Assembly: GCF_019279795.1 (NCBI RefSeq)
Contig: NC_056749.1
Location: 577,195,549 to 577,259,548, forward strand
Origin: Protopterus annectens
Taxonomy: Eukaryota; Chordata; Ceratodontiformes; Protopteridae
Length of the DNA stretch: 64,000 bases
Reading direction: 5' to 3'
Positions 53,641 to 63,744 of the stretch are shown piece by piece. Below the pieces are notes generated by a model, which ran no database searches, had not been told where the DNA came from, and saw only the letters and a list, made by a program, of their open reading frames with translations. The position numbers and the translations under genes were made by a program. The first letter of the stretch is position 1, and every line of letters starts with the position of its first letter.

Positions 53641-54305
53641 ATACATTCCTTTACTTAGTGCTAAACCCCTACTGACACCATCTAGTATGCTCAGTGTAGT
53701 GGAAGAATATTCAGACACCACTAGTAGAGCATTGGTTAGTGAGGACAAGAATGTCACATTGTCCATCACTACATTCAATTCTCATAGTTACTCATGTTTA
53801 GACATATTACAGAAAAATTGGAACCTGTTTAAGATGTACCCTAACATTTACGTTAAAGTAGGTGAGACCCCTAGAGTGACATTTAGAAGAGGGAAGAACC
53901 TTAAAACTCTTAGAACAGCAATACACCCCAGTAGTACGGAATACTGGGATGAATAAATGTCAAAATTGCAACTATTGTAAACTTGTAGAAGTCACTAATT
54001 CATTTAAGGTTAACGGTACAACTTATAAATTGAAAGGCAGATTCAACTGTAATTAGTCTTTTGTAGTTTACTTGGCTAGGTGTACATTCTGTCCTGCTTT
54101 CTATATAGGAAAGATGGAGCGGAGGCTCAGTGACAGAATTTATGAACACCAATATGCTATGAATAAATGTAAACTGGAGAATGCGCTAGCTAAGCACACT
54201 ATTTCTAATAAAGAACATGCTTTTAAATTTATTATCATTGATCAAGCTAAGTATGATAGTAGCGGTGGCCCTAGACCACTCAAACTTGAACTTGAATTAG
54301 CCTGA
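53640..54305 (+). pseudogene. PLE linker and GIY-YIG endonuclease in element G
   Basis: ILQKNWNLFKMYPNIYVKVGETPRVTFRRGKNLKTLR aligns with the linker in the other PLE (NNWHILATDPQTKSIIGRHPRFVYRNSKNLKRLL). After stops, VVYLARCTFCPAFYIGKMERRLSDRIYEHQYAM (54063-54163) is the GIY-YIG-like core, and AKHTISNKEHAFKFIIIDQ the C-terminal part. Several stops between 53950 and 54065. Confidence 0.85.
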
Positions 54306-54759
54306 CAAGTGAGGCTGAATGACTCATGCTCAATTAGTAGCATTCTCAAACTAGAGAGCTTGCAGAGATGAGTCACATTTTGTTAAAAACATATATTATT
54401 TCTGTCAATGGTTGGGTTATACAAAATAACTTAATGTTTTTACCTTTGTGTATTGTGGTCACTGTCGTAGACATGTTTACATACTTTAATGTGTTTATAC
54501 ACTTTAATGTTGTTTTATTACTGGTTATCAGCAGTTGTCACTTTAATTTTAAAGTGTGTTTGCTTAAGTAGAACAAAGTGATGCAATTGGTGAATGCTGG
54601 TCACCTGTCTTACTTATAAGGAAGTTTATTTATTGCTGTAACTGTTTCTGAAGAAGTTTGCTATCAGGCTGATGAAAAGCGCTTTAAACAGTGGAGTAAA
54701 TAGTGTTATTTGACTCTTCTCGGGCTGTGTTGCTGGTTTTTCTAACTTGATTTTGGATA

Positions 54760-55556
54760 CATCTTGTAGGAGGATTTTTAAATTGCAGGCCTTTCTTCAA
54801 ACCTCCATATTTGATTTTTTGTTAATAAGGCTAGAGTTTCTCTCCTGACTAACCTGGCTTTCCTTCCTAAGGCGGCCTACAAAACTTCTTTGAATCAAAC
54901 TATCAATTTAGCAGTATTTTTCCCAAATTTCTCCAATAAGAGTGAATATCTCCTTCACTTGTTAGATGTTCCCATGGTAGAGTTTCTCTCCTGACTAATC
55001 CAGCATTTCCTGCCTAAGGTGGCCTTCAAAGCTACTTTGAATCAAACTGTCTGTTTAGCCACGTTCTTCCCAGATTAAATATGTTCGATTATTAGACGTT
55101 TCCTGTCAGTTGTTTTTATTTACACCATAAGAAGGACCTTAGAAAATGTGATCAGATGTTTCTTTATTCAAAGCAAACTAATGTTCCAGTGTGATTAAGA
55201 TTACTTTGGGTGGCTATCAGACTGCATTACTTTTGTTTATAGAGCCAGGGGGTTGTCTCTTTCCATATAAGCTGAAAACACATTCTAGAAGAGTGGTCGC
55301 TGCCTCTATTAGCAGTGTCCATATTGACAATATTTGTGCAATGGCCACAAGGTCTGAAGTTCATATGTCTGTCATTACAAGCTTGACCTGCAGTCCAGGT
55401 CTAGAGTGCTGTTTGGTTCCACCATCCTCCGGAATCGACTTCCATAATGCCTGCTGGGGTTGAATTAGCCCAAGACACTGTCCCAGTTATTGCAGATTTG
55501 AAAAACAATATCAGATACAAAAGTTATGTACTTGGCATAACAGTGAACCTGTGATA
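54760..55556 (+). pseudogene. Tyrosine recombinase remnant and partial ICR of element G, right part
   Basis: Starts with the second copy of the 91-bp duplication, then NLAFLPKAAYKTSLNQTINLAVFFPNFSNKSEY. A partial tandem copy of the segment from TAGAGTTTCTCTCCTGACTA (54832) recurs at 54978 with a period of 146. The C-terminal part near 55260-55400 is decayed (TRRVVAASISSVHI-like box, ATRSEVHMSVI). TCAGATACAAAAGTTATGTA, then CTTGGCATAA (55511-55540), resembles the ICR core of B. Element F begins about 15 bases later. Confidence 0.7.
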
Positions 55557-55690
55557 TGATGTTAATCTTCTTATTCATCACTGATTGGTTCGGTTCTGAG
55601 CCCTTGGAACCGAGTTGGCCTTATACCAAGCTCGCGCACACCAAAAACTCTCTAGCTAAGCTGCTACCCACAATGCCCTTCCCCCACTTA
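55557..55690 (+). repeat. Left inverted terminal repeat of element F (partner outside window)
   Basis: GATGTTAATCTTCTTATTCA to GCTACCCACAATGCCC matches the left ITR of E at 25744-25890 base for base in most places. Its right-hand partner lies beyond the window. Confidence 0.85.
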
Positions 55691-56203
55691 CCTCAGATTT
55701 CATTTGCCGCACAGCCATATAGCAGCGTTTCACCGTGCTCTCCAGCGAAGTGTCATATTTTTACAACTTTTTTGTGTATTTTGAACCTTTTTTCTAATCT
55801 AACTCATTTTTCTACCCTATTTATCTAGCTACTACCTATTGGGTGTTTCTTACACCATCGTTGGTAATGCCCTCTCTTACTCTTGTATCGTTTAATACCA
55901 TAGGTTCAGAGGTAGGTACTAGGCTATTGGCCCTAGGGCCTATATAAGCCTAGCCAAAGGTACCCTGGCTTTTGCCACCCAAGAAAATTATTTTCCTGTG
56001 CCACTGTCGAGCAGAGCCACAGAAGTGATCCCCGGGGTGAATTTCCTATCTCCCATCCAATCATCAAGATTTTTCTTGAACAGTGCTAATGTGAGGAGCT
56101 TTGTTTGATATAGATAGGTAGTTTGTTCCAGAGTATGGGAAGTCTCTGGGACAGGAATCTATCCCTCCAGCATGTTCTGTTTGTGGTGACGAGGTTTAGG
56201 TCC

Positions 56204-57481
56204 CTAGAGCGTGTAGCTCGTAAGGATTGGGATTTCTTTAAGTGGAGCATGTCTAAATGCTCTGGGTTTGACATAGCTTTGTGTGTTAGGCAGAGATCGC
56301 CTCTGAGTAGGCGATATGCAATAGAGTAAAGCTGCAGTTTTTTGAGACTGTCTGCATAGGGCATCTCTTTGAGGCTGGTAATCCTCTTTGTGAGGTATTT
56401 GTGGCCTTTCCAGTTGTAGATGTCTTGTGAGGTACATACCAAAAGGGGAATTGTACTCTATAATGGGTCTAATGAGTGACGAGTAGAGGGGAACAATGAC
56501 CTCTCTTTTCCTGGATGAGAAACCTTTTGTGATGAGGTGTGCCACATAGAAGGATTTCCTGACTCCTGTGGCGATGTGATTATCGAAGGAGAGACTACTG
56601 TCCACCTGTGTCCCAGGGTCTCTTATCACACTTTCGGTGTTAAGTAGACTACCACCTATGTGGTCGTTCATGGGTACTGAGTTTTTACCAAAAGGAATGA
56701 CAATGCACTCTTTGGCATTGAGCTTGAGGCCATGGCTTTGACACCAGGCATCTGTCTCAGCAAGGCCCTTTTGTAGGATGTCCACATCTTTTGGAGTTTT
56801 GATTATGGCTCCTAGTTTGCAGTCATCTGCGAACTTCATTAGCCAAAGACCTTCTGTGTTGGCCTGTACTTCAGAGAAGTAGATACCAAACAGGAGAGGA
56901 CCCAGGACTGAACCCTGTGGTACTCCACTTGTCACTGGTCTGAAGCTGGATTTGGAGTCTGCTACTTTCACAGTGTGGGTTCTGTCAGTGAGCCAGTTGG
57001 CAACCCATCTTGTGACATAGGGATTTATACCTAGTTTAGTGAGTTCATCTAAAATCCCAGAGTGGGGGATGTTGTCAAAAGCCTTGGCGAGATCTAGATA
57101 GGCTGTGTGAACCACCTTACCCTCATCTACGGCTTTGGTGACTGCTTCAAAGAAGTCAATCAGGTTTAGGAGACATGATCTGCCTTTTACAAATCTGAAC
57201 TGGGTGGGGTCCTGAGTTTGGCGATTACCAATGTCATTGTTTATAAGTTCCATGATGATACGCTCCATAGCCTTGCAGACCAGGCTTGTTAGGCTAATGG
57301 GGCAGTAGTTTCCAGGGTCTGTGGTGGCTCCCCCTTTGTGGAGTGGGATAACTGTCGCTGTGCACCATTCAGTGGGCACATAGCCTGAGGTGAGACTATG
57401 ATTGAACATGGTACTTAGGTGGGGTGCCAGTTTGTTTTGTAGTTCATGTAGAACACAGCCTGGGAAGTCGTCAGGTCCCAT
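56204..57481 (-). CDS. CR1 reverse transcriptase domain
   Basis: A frame of 425 codons: MGPDDFPGCVLHEL, EWCTATVIPLHKGGATTDPGNY, PISLTSLVCKAMERI, KGRSCLLNLIDFFEAVT, YLDLAKAFDNIPHSGILDEL, SGVPQGSVLGPLLFGIYFSE, the catalytic FADDCKLG and SHGLKLNAKECIVIPFGKN, then IRPIIEYNSPFGMYLTRHLQ. The end after that (IPHKEDYQPQRDALCRQ) reads in a wrong frame, so the last ~110 residues are lost to a frameshift near 56410; the true C-terminus is at 56395-56086. RT motifs themselves are complete. Confidence 0.9.
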   Translation of the reverse strand: MGPDDFPGCVLHELQNKLAPHLSTMFNHSLTSGYVPTEWCTATVIPLHKGGATTDPGNYCPISLTSLVCKAMERIIMELINNDIGNRQTQDPTQFRFVKGRSCLLNLIDFFEAVTKAVDEGKVVHTAYLDLAKAFDNIPHSGILDELTKLGINPYVTRWVANWLTDRTHTVKVADSKSSFRPVTSGVPQGSVLGPLLFGIYFSEVQANTEGLWLMKFADDCKLGAIIKTPKDVDILQKGLAETDAWCQSHGLKLNAKECIVIPFGKNSVPMNDHIGGSLLNTESVIRDPGTQVDSSLSFDNHIATGVRKSFYVAHLITKGFSSRKREVIVPLYSSLIRPIIEYNSPFGMYLTRHLQLERPQIPHKEDYQPQRDALCRQSQKTAALLYCISPTQRRSLPNTQSYVKPRAFRHAPLKEIPILTSYTL

Positions 57482-57517
57482 GGATGCTGTGTTCTTGGCT
57501 TTGGATAGTGTGTTTTT

Positions 57518-58100
57518 TTACCTGTGCAGCGTGATTACAGGAACTTTGCATTCTTCTGGTATAGAGATGGGCCCTTTAGGGGATGACAGAGGGGTAAAGT
57601 TAGCACTGAACCTTATTTGCCAGGATGTTGGCAATATCCGTTGGTTCTGTATATTTAGTGCCATTGTGCTGTAACTCAGAGCAGATCTGAGTGTTGCCAT
57701 TGAGATTCTTGACAAAGCTATAGAATGCTTTGTGGTTGTCTTTAGAGTCAGTGGCGATTTTGTTTTCATAACTAGCTTTGGAGGATTTTATGAGGGATCT
57801 CAGCTTCTTACTGAAGCTGACCAGGGAGTTTCTCCAATCATGGGATTTTACTCTTTCTTTTACAACAGTTTCTTCTGTTGTAGAGTTTGTTTATGGCAAG
57901 GGACCACCAGATTGGCTTCCTTTTTTGGAGGATAGTATCTTGGTTCTGTTACGGATTGCACGATCCATGCAGTCATGTAAGTGCTTATAAAGTGCATTTG
58001 TGTAGGATTCAGCAGTCATACCTCTATTGTCCATCAGCATGGGTGTCGTGAAGTTTGCCACTTCTGTCTTAAGAAGCATGAAGTTGGCTTGGGAGAAATT
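57518..58100 (-). pseudogene. CR1 inter-domain linker, frameshifted
   Basis: LLKTEVANFTTPMLMDNRGMTAESYTNALYKHLHDCMDRAIRNRTK (58079-57930) lines up with the linker of the copy at 36000-36135. The segment at 57769-57518 (SIALSRISMATLRSAL, RFSANFTPLSSPKGPISIPEECKV) leads to the RT. Several frame changes. Confidence 0.75.
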
Positions 58101-58102
58101 TT

Positions 58103-58777
58103 TTACTGTGGTTTCCCTAATGAGGGGGGTGGAGGAGGGATGTGGATGTCTAGGGTGATTAGATTATGGTCGGATCTGACTGAGGAATTGACTTCTGGTG
58201 TGGAGCACCGGTTGCCCATGCTGGTAATAACCAGGTCTAGGATATTGCTGCCCCTGGTGGGGGTGTGGATAAGTTGGTCCATGGCACTGGAATTTATGAA
58301 TTCCAGAAAACGTTGAGCACAAGAGTTGGTACATGAGTAGTTTTCCCAGTTAATGGTAGGGTAGTTGAAATCGCCCATTATTAGGGTGTTAGGTTGTACC
58401 CTAATATTTTCCAGTGTATTAAGAAATAAGGAGTGGGAATCCTGGGGCATGGTGGGGGATCTGTAGCAAGCTACAATTTGGATTGCGGTCTTGCCCAGAG
58501 TTAGTTGCACTTGGATAATCTCTGATACATTATGCTGAGCAACTAGCCTGGAGGTGTGGATATCCTTAATGAATATGGACACGCCTCCGCCTTTAGTGTT
58601 TCGGTCCAGGTTAGGTGGCCGAAAGGTGTGGAATGAATTATAGCCTGGTAATGCAGGGGTACTCTCTGGAGCCTTGAACCAGGTCTCTGTCACTGCACAG
58701 ATGTTGATGTTCTCCATTTTAAGGAGTGCCTCGAGAGAGTGCATTTTGAGGTTTATACTTCTAGCATTGAGTAGCAA
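58103..58777 (-). CDS. CR1 endonuclease domain
   Basis: A frame of 224 codons that starts MLLNARSINLKMHSLEALL. Motifs: INICAVTETWF (catalytic Glu), GGGVSIFI, CYRSPTMPQDSHS, LIMGDFNYPTINW, FLEFINSSAMDQLIHTPT, LDLVITSM, SDHNLITLDIHIPPPP (catalytic His). This is an exonuclease-endonuclease-phosphatase fold enzyme that nicks target DNA. The ORF ends at 58103 with a short tail, so the link to the linker and RT is broken by a frameshift at about 58100. Confidence 0.9.
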   Translation of the reverse strand: MLLNARSINLKMHSLEALLKMENINICAVTETWFKAPESTPALPGYNSFHTFRPPNLDRNTKGGGVSIFIKDIHTSRLVAQHNVSEIIQVQLTLGKTAIQIVACYRSPTMPQDSHSLFLNTLENIRVQPNTLIMGDFNYPTINWENYSCTNSCAQRFLEFINSSAMDQLIHTPTRGSNILDLVITSMGNRCSTPEVNSSVRSDHNLITLDIHIPPPPPSLGKPQ

Positions 58778-58984
58778 TACCCTCAGATTCTTCTTGCCTG
58801 TACCTGTTAGGGTGGTGAATTTATCATTTGAACCTTGTCTAAAAAGGCACTATAGGGGTGGGTAGAGCCTTAGCCAGTATCCAGAATCCCAGGGGCGACA
58901 GGTGCAGGCCACCTCTTCCTTGGTATCTTCACTTTCTGCTTCTTTTCCTACACTTTCTAGCAGTAATTTGTTTTTCTTTTTGTG

Positions 58985-61560
58985 TGTTTGGATAGGTTTG
59001 GGGAAAAAAAGGGACTTCTGGGTTCAAACATTGCACTTCCTGCAATGGCAAACTCCCCAACAGCGACTTACACGATGATTGTCTATTGTCTGGGGGTTTC
59101 TCACCTCTCTGTGAATCCTCCTTGCCAGATTTGCCTGAGTGTTAGTCAACGGACAGTGAATGAGAGAAAAAAATAAACTCATCTTGAAAGACCTGTTAAC
59201 CTCACCTTTCTCAGAGGTCCTTTCTGTGTCAGAGGTCTCAACCCCTCCAGTGAAGGACAAAAAATGTCCACATTCCGATCCCTCTTCACCGGCTGGTGAT
59301 GAGGGCAAATCCCACAAACACAAGGCCTACAAATCTTCTATCGAACACAAGATTGCTTCCTCTGCTCCCGACTATAACTGTTGCTTCTGTTCCTAGCTCA
59401 GCTCCAGTTGCTTCTATAGACATTGCGAAAACTTCGATGTCAGCGCCACCTTTGGCACCGACCTCTATGGCACCAGTCATAACTATAGTAATGACTATGG
59501 CTCCGACCTTGCTGTCTTCGATAGTCTTGGCACCAACTTCATTACCTTTTACCACACTGAAGGCGGTTCTGACCATCCCTTTGGAACTGATTATAACCTA
59601 GACTCCAAGTGCCTCCTTGGCACAGAGTCCATTCTCGATGCTCTTAATTCCTCTATTGCCTGTTTCCAAGTTAGAGTCTTCGGTGTCGACAACTCAAACG
59701 CCACGGACAAAGTACTCCCCCTCATTACACCAGTTCTTAGGCCAGACTTGTAGCCCTTTTCTGGACTGGCTTGACTCCCCTTTGGGAATGTCTGTAAGGT
59801 CCATCAGGAGTCTGTCTGAATTTAATGTGGTGCGCCTGCCGGACCAGCTATTTGACTGCCAGAGGGATAACAAACATTCCTAAGACTCATCCCACTTTGG
59901 GATTTGGGTCTACTGCTCCCAGGACTCCCACTTATACTACTCTTCCCTCGGATCCATTAGTTCTGAGGCCCATAATTCTGATGACCTCGGTGGGAACCCA
60001 TTCCCCTGTGCCGACAGTGACCCTCACTGAGGCTTCAAGGCCTCTCCTTTAGGTTTTGGTTCCATCTGAATCATCCCTTCCTCAGTCTCATGGTTGGGGG
60101 GGGTGGAACCCTCACTTCTGAGTACGGTTCCAAGTTTATCGGTTCCTTCTTTGGATCCGGGGGCAACGCCTGCCCCGATCTTGCTTGAGGCTCCATCCCC
60201 GGGAGCGGGTCTGACAGAGTGGGGTGTGACCCCGGTTCCGAGATTGTCCTACTCTGTTCCAGGCTCCCATTCCTGTTTGGGTGGGCCTGCTTTCTGGGTG
60301 ATGGAAAGGGTGCTTGCTTCTGGAAGCACTTCTTCTAGGTTGGATCTTCCCCCTGCTCCCTCTGAGCATACAGCTACTACGGGCTACCTCCCAGGGACAC
60401 AGAGCACAAGCCCCAGGAAACCCCAGTTCAGGGTATACTTCCTTCCAAGTCATCTTCAGACATTCCTACTGAAGGATCCCCTTGGAAGAAGGCATGTAAG
60501 AGGAAACACCTTGACTCTCTGGAGGAGTCTCTCACAGAAGATATGGACTATGATGATGGGGAAGGGTCCCCACAGTCACCCCCTGATGTCTCCTTCAGAG
60601 ACATCCTGGAAATATTGAAACAGAGGTGTGGCTGAAAGCCCTCTAACCCTTCCTTGGAGGAGTCTGTCTTCCTGCAGGCTTTTTGCTTTCAGCCTTCTAA
60701 TTCTTGGGTGACCCCACCTTGCCGATGAGTTAGTCCAGGTTATCATGTGTGGAAGGACCCTGATTCTATTGAGGCCATTCCTCGGAGACCAAACAAGATT
60801 CTTTCCCCACCAGAGGATCATCCCCACTGGTCTAGAGGTTTGCCAGTAGACGCTATGGTGGTGGCAGCCACTAAAAAGGACCTTGCGGAGGATCGTCCTA
60901 CTGTCCACCCACCCAATGTGTGTCCCGGGCTGTGGACAGACTAGGGTAGCAAATTTTTGCTTCAGCGACCTTTGCAGTCAGGTCTCTGAACTGCTTGGCA
61001 CATTTCACATGGCTCCAAAGGGAACTGATCTCTGAATTTTCTGGAGCTCTCATGGGTCAAGTTTCTGATGGGGCATGAGACAAGGTTGCCTGTCAACTTG
61101 CCACCCTTGAGTCTATCTCCAACTTGTCCATGAGGTTGTTCTCCCACGCAACCAAAGGGGGCGGCTAGAGCTGTGGACGCAGGCATGGTTATGCCTGGAT
61201 GCGCATCTGTGACCTTGCGGACTCCTTCAAGTCCTCCTTTTTGAATGCCCCTATTGAACCGTCTTTCTTGTTTGGTTCTAAAATAAAGGACACACTGGCC
61301 AGGTGTGAACAGGATGGAATGACCTTGTCTGCCATTGGCCTATGTTTTTCCAAGCCTCAACATTTTTTCCAGGAACCAGAGGAGTGGGAAAATATGGCAC
61401 AAAAAATCTCAAGGTCCTTTCCGCAACGCACGTGGTGAGGATTCCCCTAGAAGCAGAGGGGGTTCCAATGGTGGAAGATGTCCCTTTAGGGGCAGAAGTG
61501 GTCCCCAAAGTCAAGACTACAGGAATTCTTTCTCTGGGCAGTCTTATCAATGTTCCTGAA
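58985..61560 (+). pseudogene. Gag-like ORF1 of element F, disrupted
   Basis: The usual ATG is lost (GTTTGGGG where E has ATGTCCGA). A Cys/His cluster follows in two frames (TCNGKLPNSDLHDDC, YCLGVSHLSVNPPCQIC). Thr/Ser/Pro-rich stretches follow at 59300-59600, and the block SRSLSEFNVVRLPDQL near 59800. Later come TEDMDYDDGEGSP (60533-60570), LPVDAMVVAATKKDLAED (60838-60890), a region with frequent stops, FLNAPIEPSFLFGSKIKDTLARCEQDGMTLSAIGLCFSKP (61238-61357) and an Arg/Gly/Ser tail. It shows what E retains before its deletion. Confidence 0.78.
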
Positions 61561-61572
61561 GGCGTTGCCTGA

Positions 61573-62700
61573 TTGCTTTCCTCTGGAAGCAGTCAGGGTC
61601 GTTTTTCTCTGCACCAAACTGCGTGGCACTCTAGTACAAAAGATCGGTGGGTGCAGAGAATAATCTCCAGAGGCTATTATATCCCTTTAACATCATGTCC
61701 AAAACCTACAAAGAACCTTCCCAATGTTCCACCCAGTCAAAGGGAAGAAGCGGCTTCAGAGATGAGAAAGCTGTGTAAAAAAGTGTCATCCAACCAGTCC
61801 CCCCCCAGACCAATGCGGATCTATTTTTTTGCTCAAGATTCTTTTTGGTGCCAAAAAAGACCTGGGACTGAAGGCCCATTTTGGATCTAAGCCTTTTAAA
61901 CAAGTCAGTGATTCAAACCAAATTCCGCATGGTCACTATACAATCCATTCTCCCTTTTTTACGGGAGTATGTTTGGATGTGCTCGATGGACCTTCAGGAT
62001 ACGTATTACCACATCAAAATGGACAAATGCTCCAGGAGTCTCTTTTGCTTCCAGCTAGGAGCCAATCATTACCAGTTCAGAGCCCTGCTATTCGGTCTCT
62101 CGACGGCCCCCAGTGTGTTCATGAAATGCCTAGTAGTGGTGACATCTCATCTGAGATATCAGGGATTCCAGGTGTTTCCATATTTGGACGATTGGCTCCT
62201 CTCCGCCCCCACCAAGCGTCTCCTGACCATAGCCCTCCACTACACTATCTCACTGGTGGAGTCTCTAGGCATCACAGTCCATTGGGAGAAATCCAATCTA
62301 CAACCCACCCAACAACTGGAATTTATAGGGGCAGTTTTCAATACAAGCCTGGTATCTCTACCAGCTCACAGGCTTCAGAGGTTAAGATTGCAAGTACAAG
62401 TGATACTCTGTCAAAGAAAGGTGTCAGCAAGAGATGTTCTCCAGGCTCTGGGATCTATGGCTGAGGCCATTCCGATTGTTCCTCTGGCAAGATTACATAT
62501 GAGACTGTTAGAATGGCTCCTTTTGTCCCAGTGGTTGGCAAATCTTCACCCCCTAAACTCTCAGATCCTCATTACCAACTCCTGCAAGCAAGATCTTCTT
62601 TGGTGGGTAAGGCCAGAAGAAAAAATGTTGGTGTTGCCCCTTCCAGAACCCTCAACCAAATACCACGGTGACCACGGATGCCTCCCTGATAGGGTGGAGG
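61573..62700 (+). pseudogene. Reverse transcriptase of element F, one major frameshift
   Basis: The first piece (61573-61830) has STKDRWVQRIISRGYYIPL and NLPNVPPSQREEAASEMRKL. After a shift near 61850-61880 the core is open: FRMVTIQSILPFLREYVWMCSMDLQDTYYHIKM (first catalytic Asp), FGLSTAPSVFMK, FPYLDDWLLSAPT (Asp codons in 62187-62192), GITVHWEKSNLQPTQQLEFIGAVF, ARDVLQALGSMAEAIPIVPLARLHMR. First-subfamily copies have YLDDC; this one has YLDDW. This is the domain that element E lacks. Confidence 0.9.
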
Positions 62701-63740
62701 GGGCCATTTTCAGGGAAAGACGGTCCAAGGCATGTGGTCCAGCTTAGAGGCCAACTTGCATATCAATGTTCTGGAGTTGAGAGCGGTGCTGTTGGCGTTG
62801 CAGGCACTACATCTGCTCCTTCCATTGGGAACTATTGCGATTCAGTCAGACAATATGTCAGTAGTCTGGTACATAAACAAGAAGGGACCAAATCCTCGGT
62901 TCCTATTACGTTGTCGAATTCCTGAAACTTCGAACATGAGAACATCGAACTCTGATGTTTGAAGTTCCAGGAATTCAAACAAAAAAAAATAGAAACCCTA
63001 ACAGCTACCTAACTGTTGCAAGGAGGGAAGGCAAGCCCCCCTGCACCCCCCTCACTCTTTAAATATGCCAACTCCGAGATCGCAATACAGTACGGAAAGG
63101 GAAGATTTCCCTTTGCAAGAGTTTATTTTTATTTTATTTTTTTATTTTAACTGTGTCGAAGTTCTGACACTTTGAACATAAGGGTTAGACAACGTAATAG
63201 GAACCCCAAAATCCTACCCCCTGTCGAGAGGCCATGAGAATTTGGCACTGGGTGATGGCTTCCAACCGCTTTCTTTATAGCAACGCATATCCTGGGGAGC
63301 TCCGACATGATTGCGAACAGGCTGAGCAGATGCATTCTCCTTCCACATGAGTGGTCTCTCAATCTGAACATGACGGCAGAAATTTTCAGCCGTTTACTGC
63401 GATCTCTCTGCTTCCCCGTCAAACAACAAATTCTGCAGCTTCTTTGCTTTTTTCCCCACAGAAGTGGAGTCACCGAGAGATGCTTTGACTCACGATTGGC
63501 CGACAGGTCTCCTCTATGCTTATCCTCCAACTCCCTTGATACCCCTATTTTTGAAGAAAGCAATTCGGTTGAGATGCAAGGTGATCCTCATTGCTCCATT
63601 CTGGCCTCGACAAGTGTGTTTCCCCTTCCTCCAGCCTCACCTATTACAGCCTGCATGGATCATGGACAGTTGTCGGGACCTAATCTCTCACCCTCAAGGG
63701 TTGACTCTCCCAAATCTGTCCACACTCAAGTTGACAGCTT
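62668..63740 (+). pseudogene. RNase H and methyltransferase-like part of element F, split by a MITE
   Basis: VTTDASLIGWRGPFSGKDGPRHV, LHINVLELRAVLLALQALHLLLP, IAIQSDNMSVVWYINK, then the MITE (62897-63205), then YPLSREAMRIWHW-like sequence, IANRLSRCILLPHEWSLN (63307-63365), and the decayed methyltransferase-like part (LLYAYPPTPLIPLFLKKA, LIAPFWPRQVCFP). Frame changes on both sides of the MITE. Confidence 0.85.
62897..63205. mobile_element. MITE with perfect 18-bp terminal inverted repeats
   Basis: GGTTCCTATTACGTTGTC at 62898-62915 and its exact inverse at 63188-63205. Flanks: CCAAATCCT (62888-62896) and CCAAAATCCT (63206-63215), a 9-10 base direct repeat that fits a target duplication. The RNase H sequence reads through if the element and one repeat are removed. 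Inside is a hairpin (GAATTCCTGAAACTTCGAAC and its inverse near 62957-62982) and a core shared with 31500-31765. No protein is encoded. Confidence 0.85.
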
Positions 63741-63744
63741 GATT

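Larger units (their letters stand above)
52563..54759 (+). mobile_element. Penelope-like element inside element G
   Basis: A 5'-truncated PLE of about 2.2 kb on the plus strand, with the RT from just before the PKIHK motif, the linker and GIY-YIG, and a 3' region ending near TTTTGGATA. A CTGATGAAAAGCGCTTTAAAC near 54677 has the shape of a weak hammerhead core (CTGATGA, short stem, TAAA in place of GAAA). It is flanked by a 91-bp direct duplication of YR sequence. Confidence 0.88.
38961..55556 (+). mobile_element. Old DIRS-like element G, interrupted by several insertions
   Basis: Pieces of one decayed DIRS lie in order: RT (about 39070-39480), CR1 insertion, RT/RNase H (40150-40675), element D insertion, RNase H and methyltransferase-like region (51098-51600), YR (52390-52562), PLE insertion, YR remainder and start of the ICR (54760-55556). 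The right ITR is not found; element F begins where it should follow. No left ITR was identified. Reading across the insertions reconstructs the order of domains; the sequence itself is full of stops. Confidence 0.75.
55902..58918 (-). mobile_element. CR1-like LINE in element F, near full length
   Basis: A minus-strand LINE of about 3 kb. The 3' tail at 55902 (AGGTTCAGAGGTAGGTACTAGG) and the 5' end near 58918 lie between TTTAATACCA and TGGTATCTTC of the F leader. It carries endonuclease (58777-58103), a linker in other frames, and RT (57481-56204). It is the most complete CR1 copy in the window. Confidence 0.92.

Noticed and set aside
54675-54700. CTGATGA near the 3' end of the PLE in G as an active hammerhead
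   Set aside because: The stem would be only four pairs with no loop, and TAAA replaces GAAA. Noted as a possible relic only.
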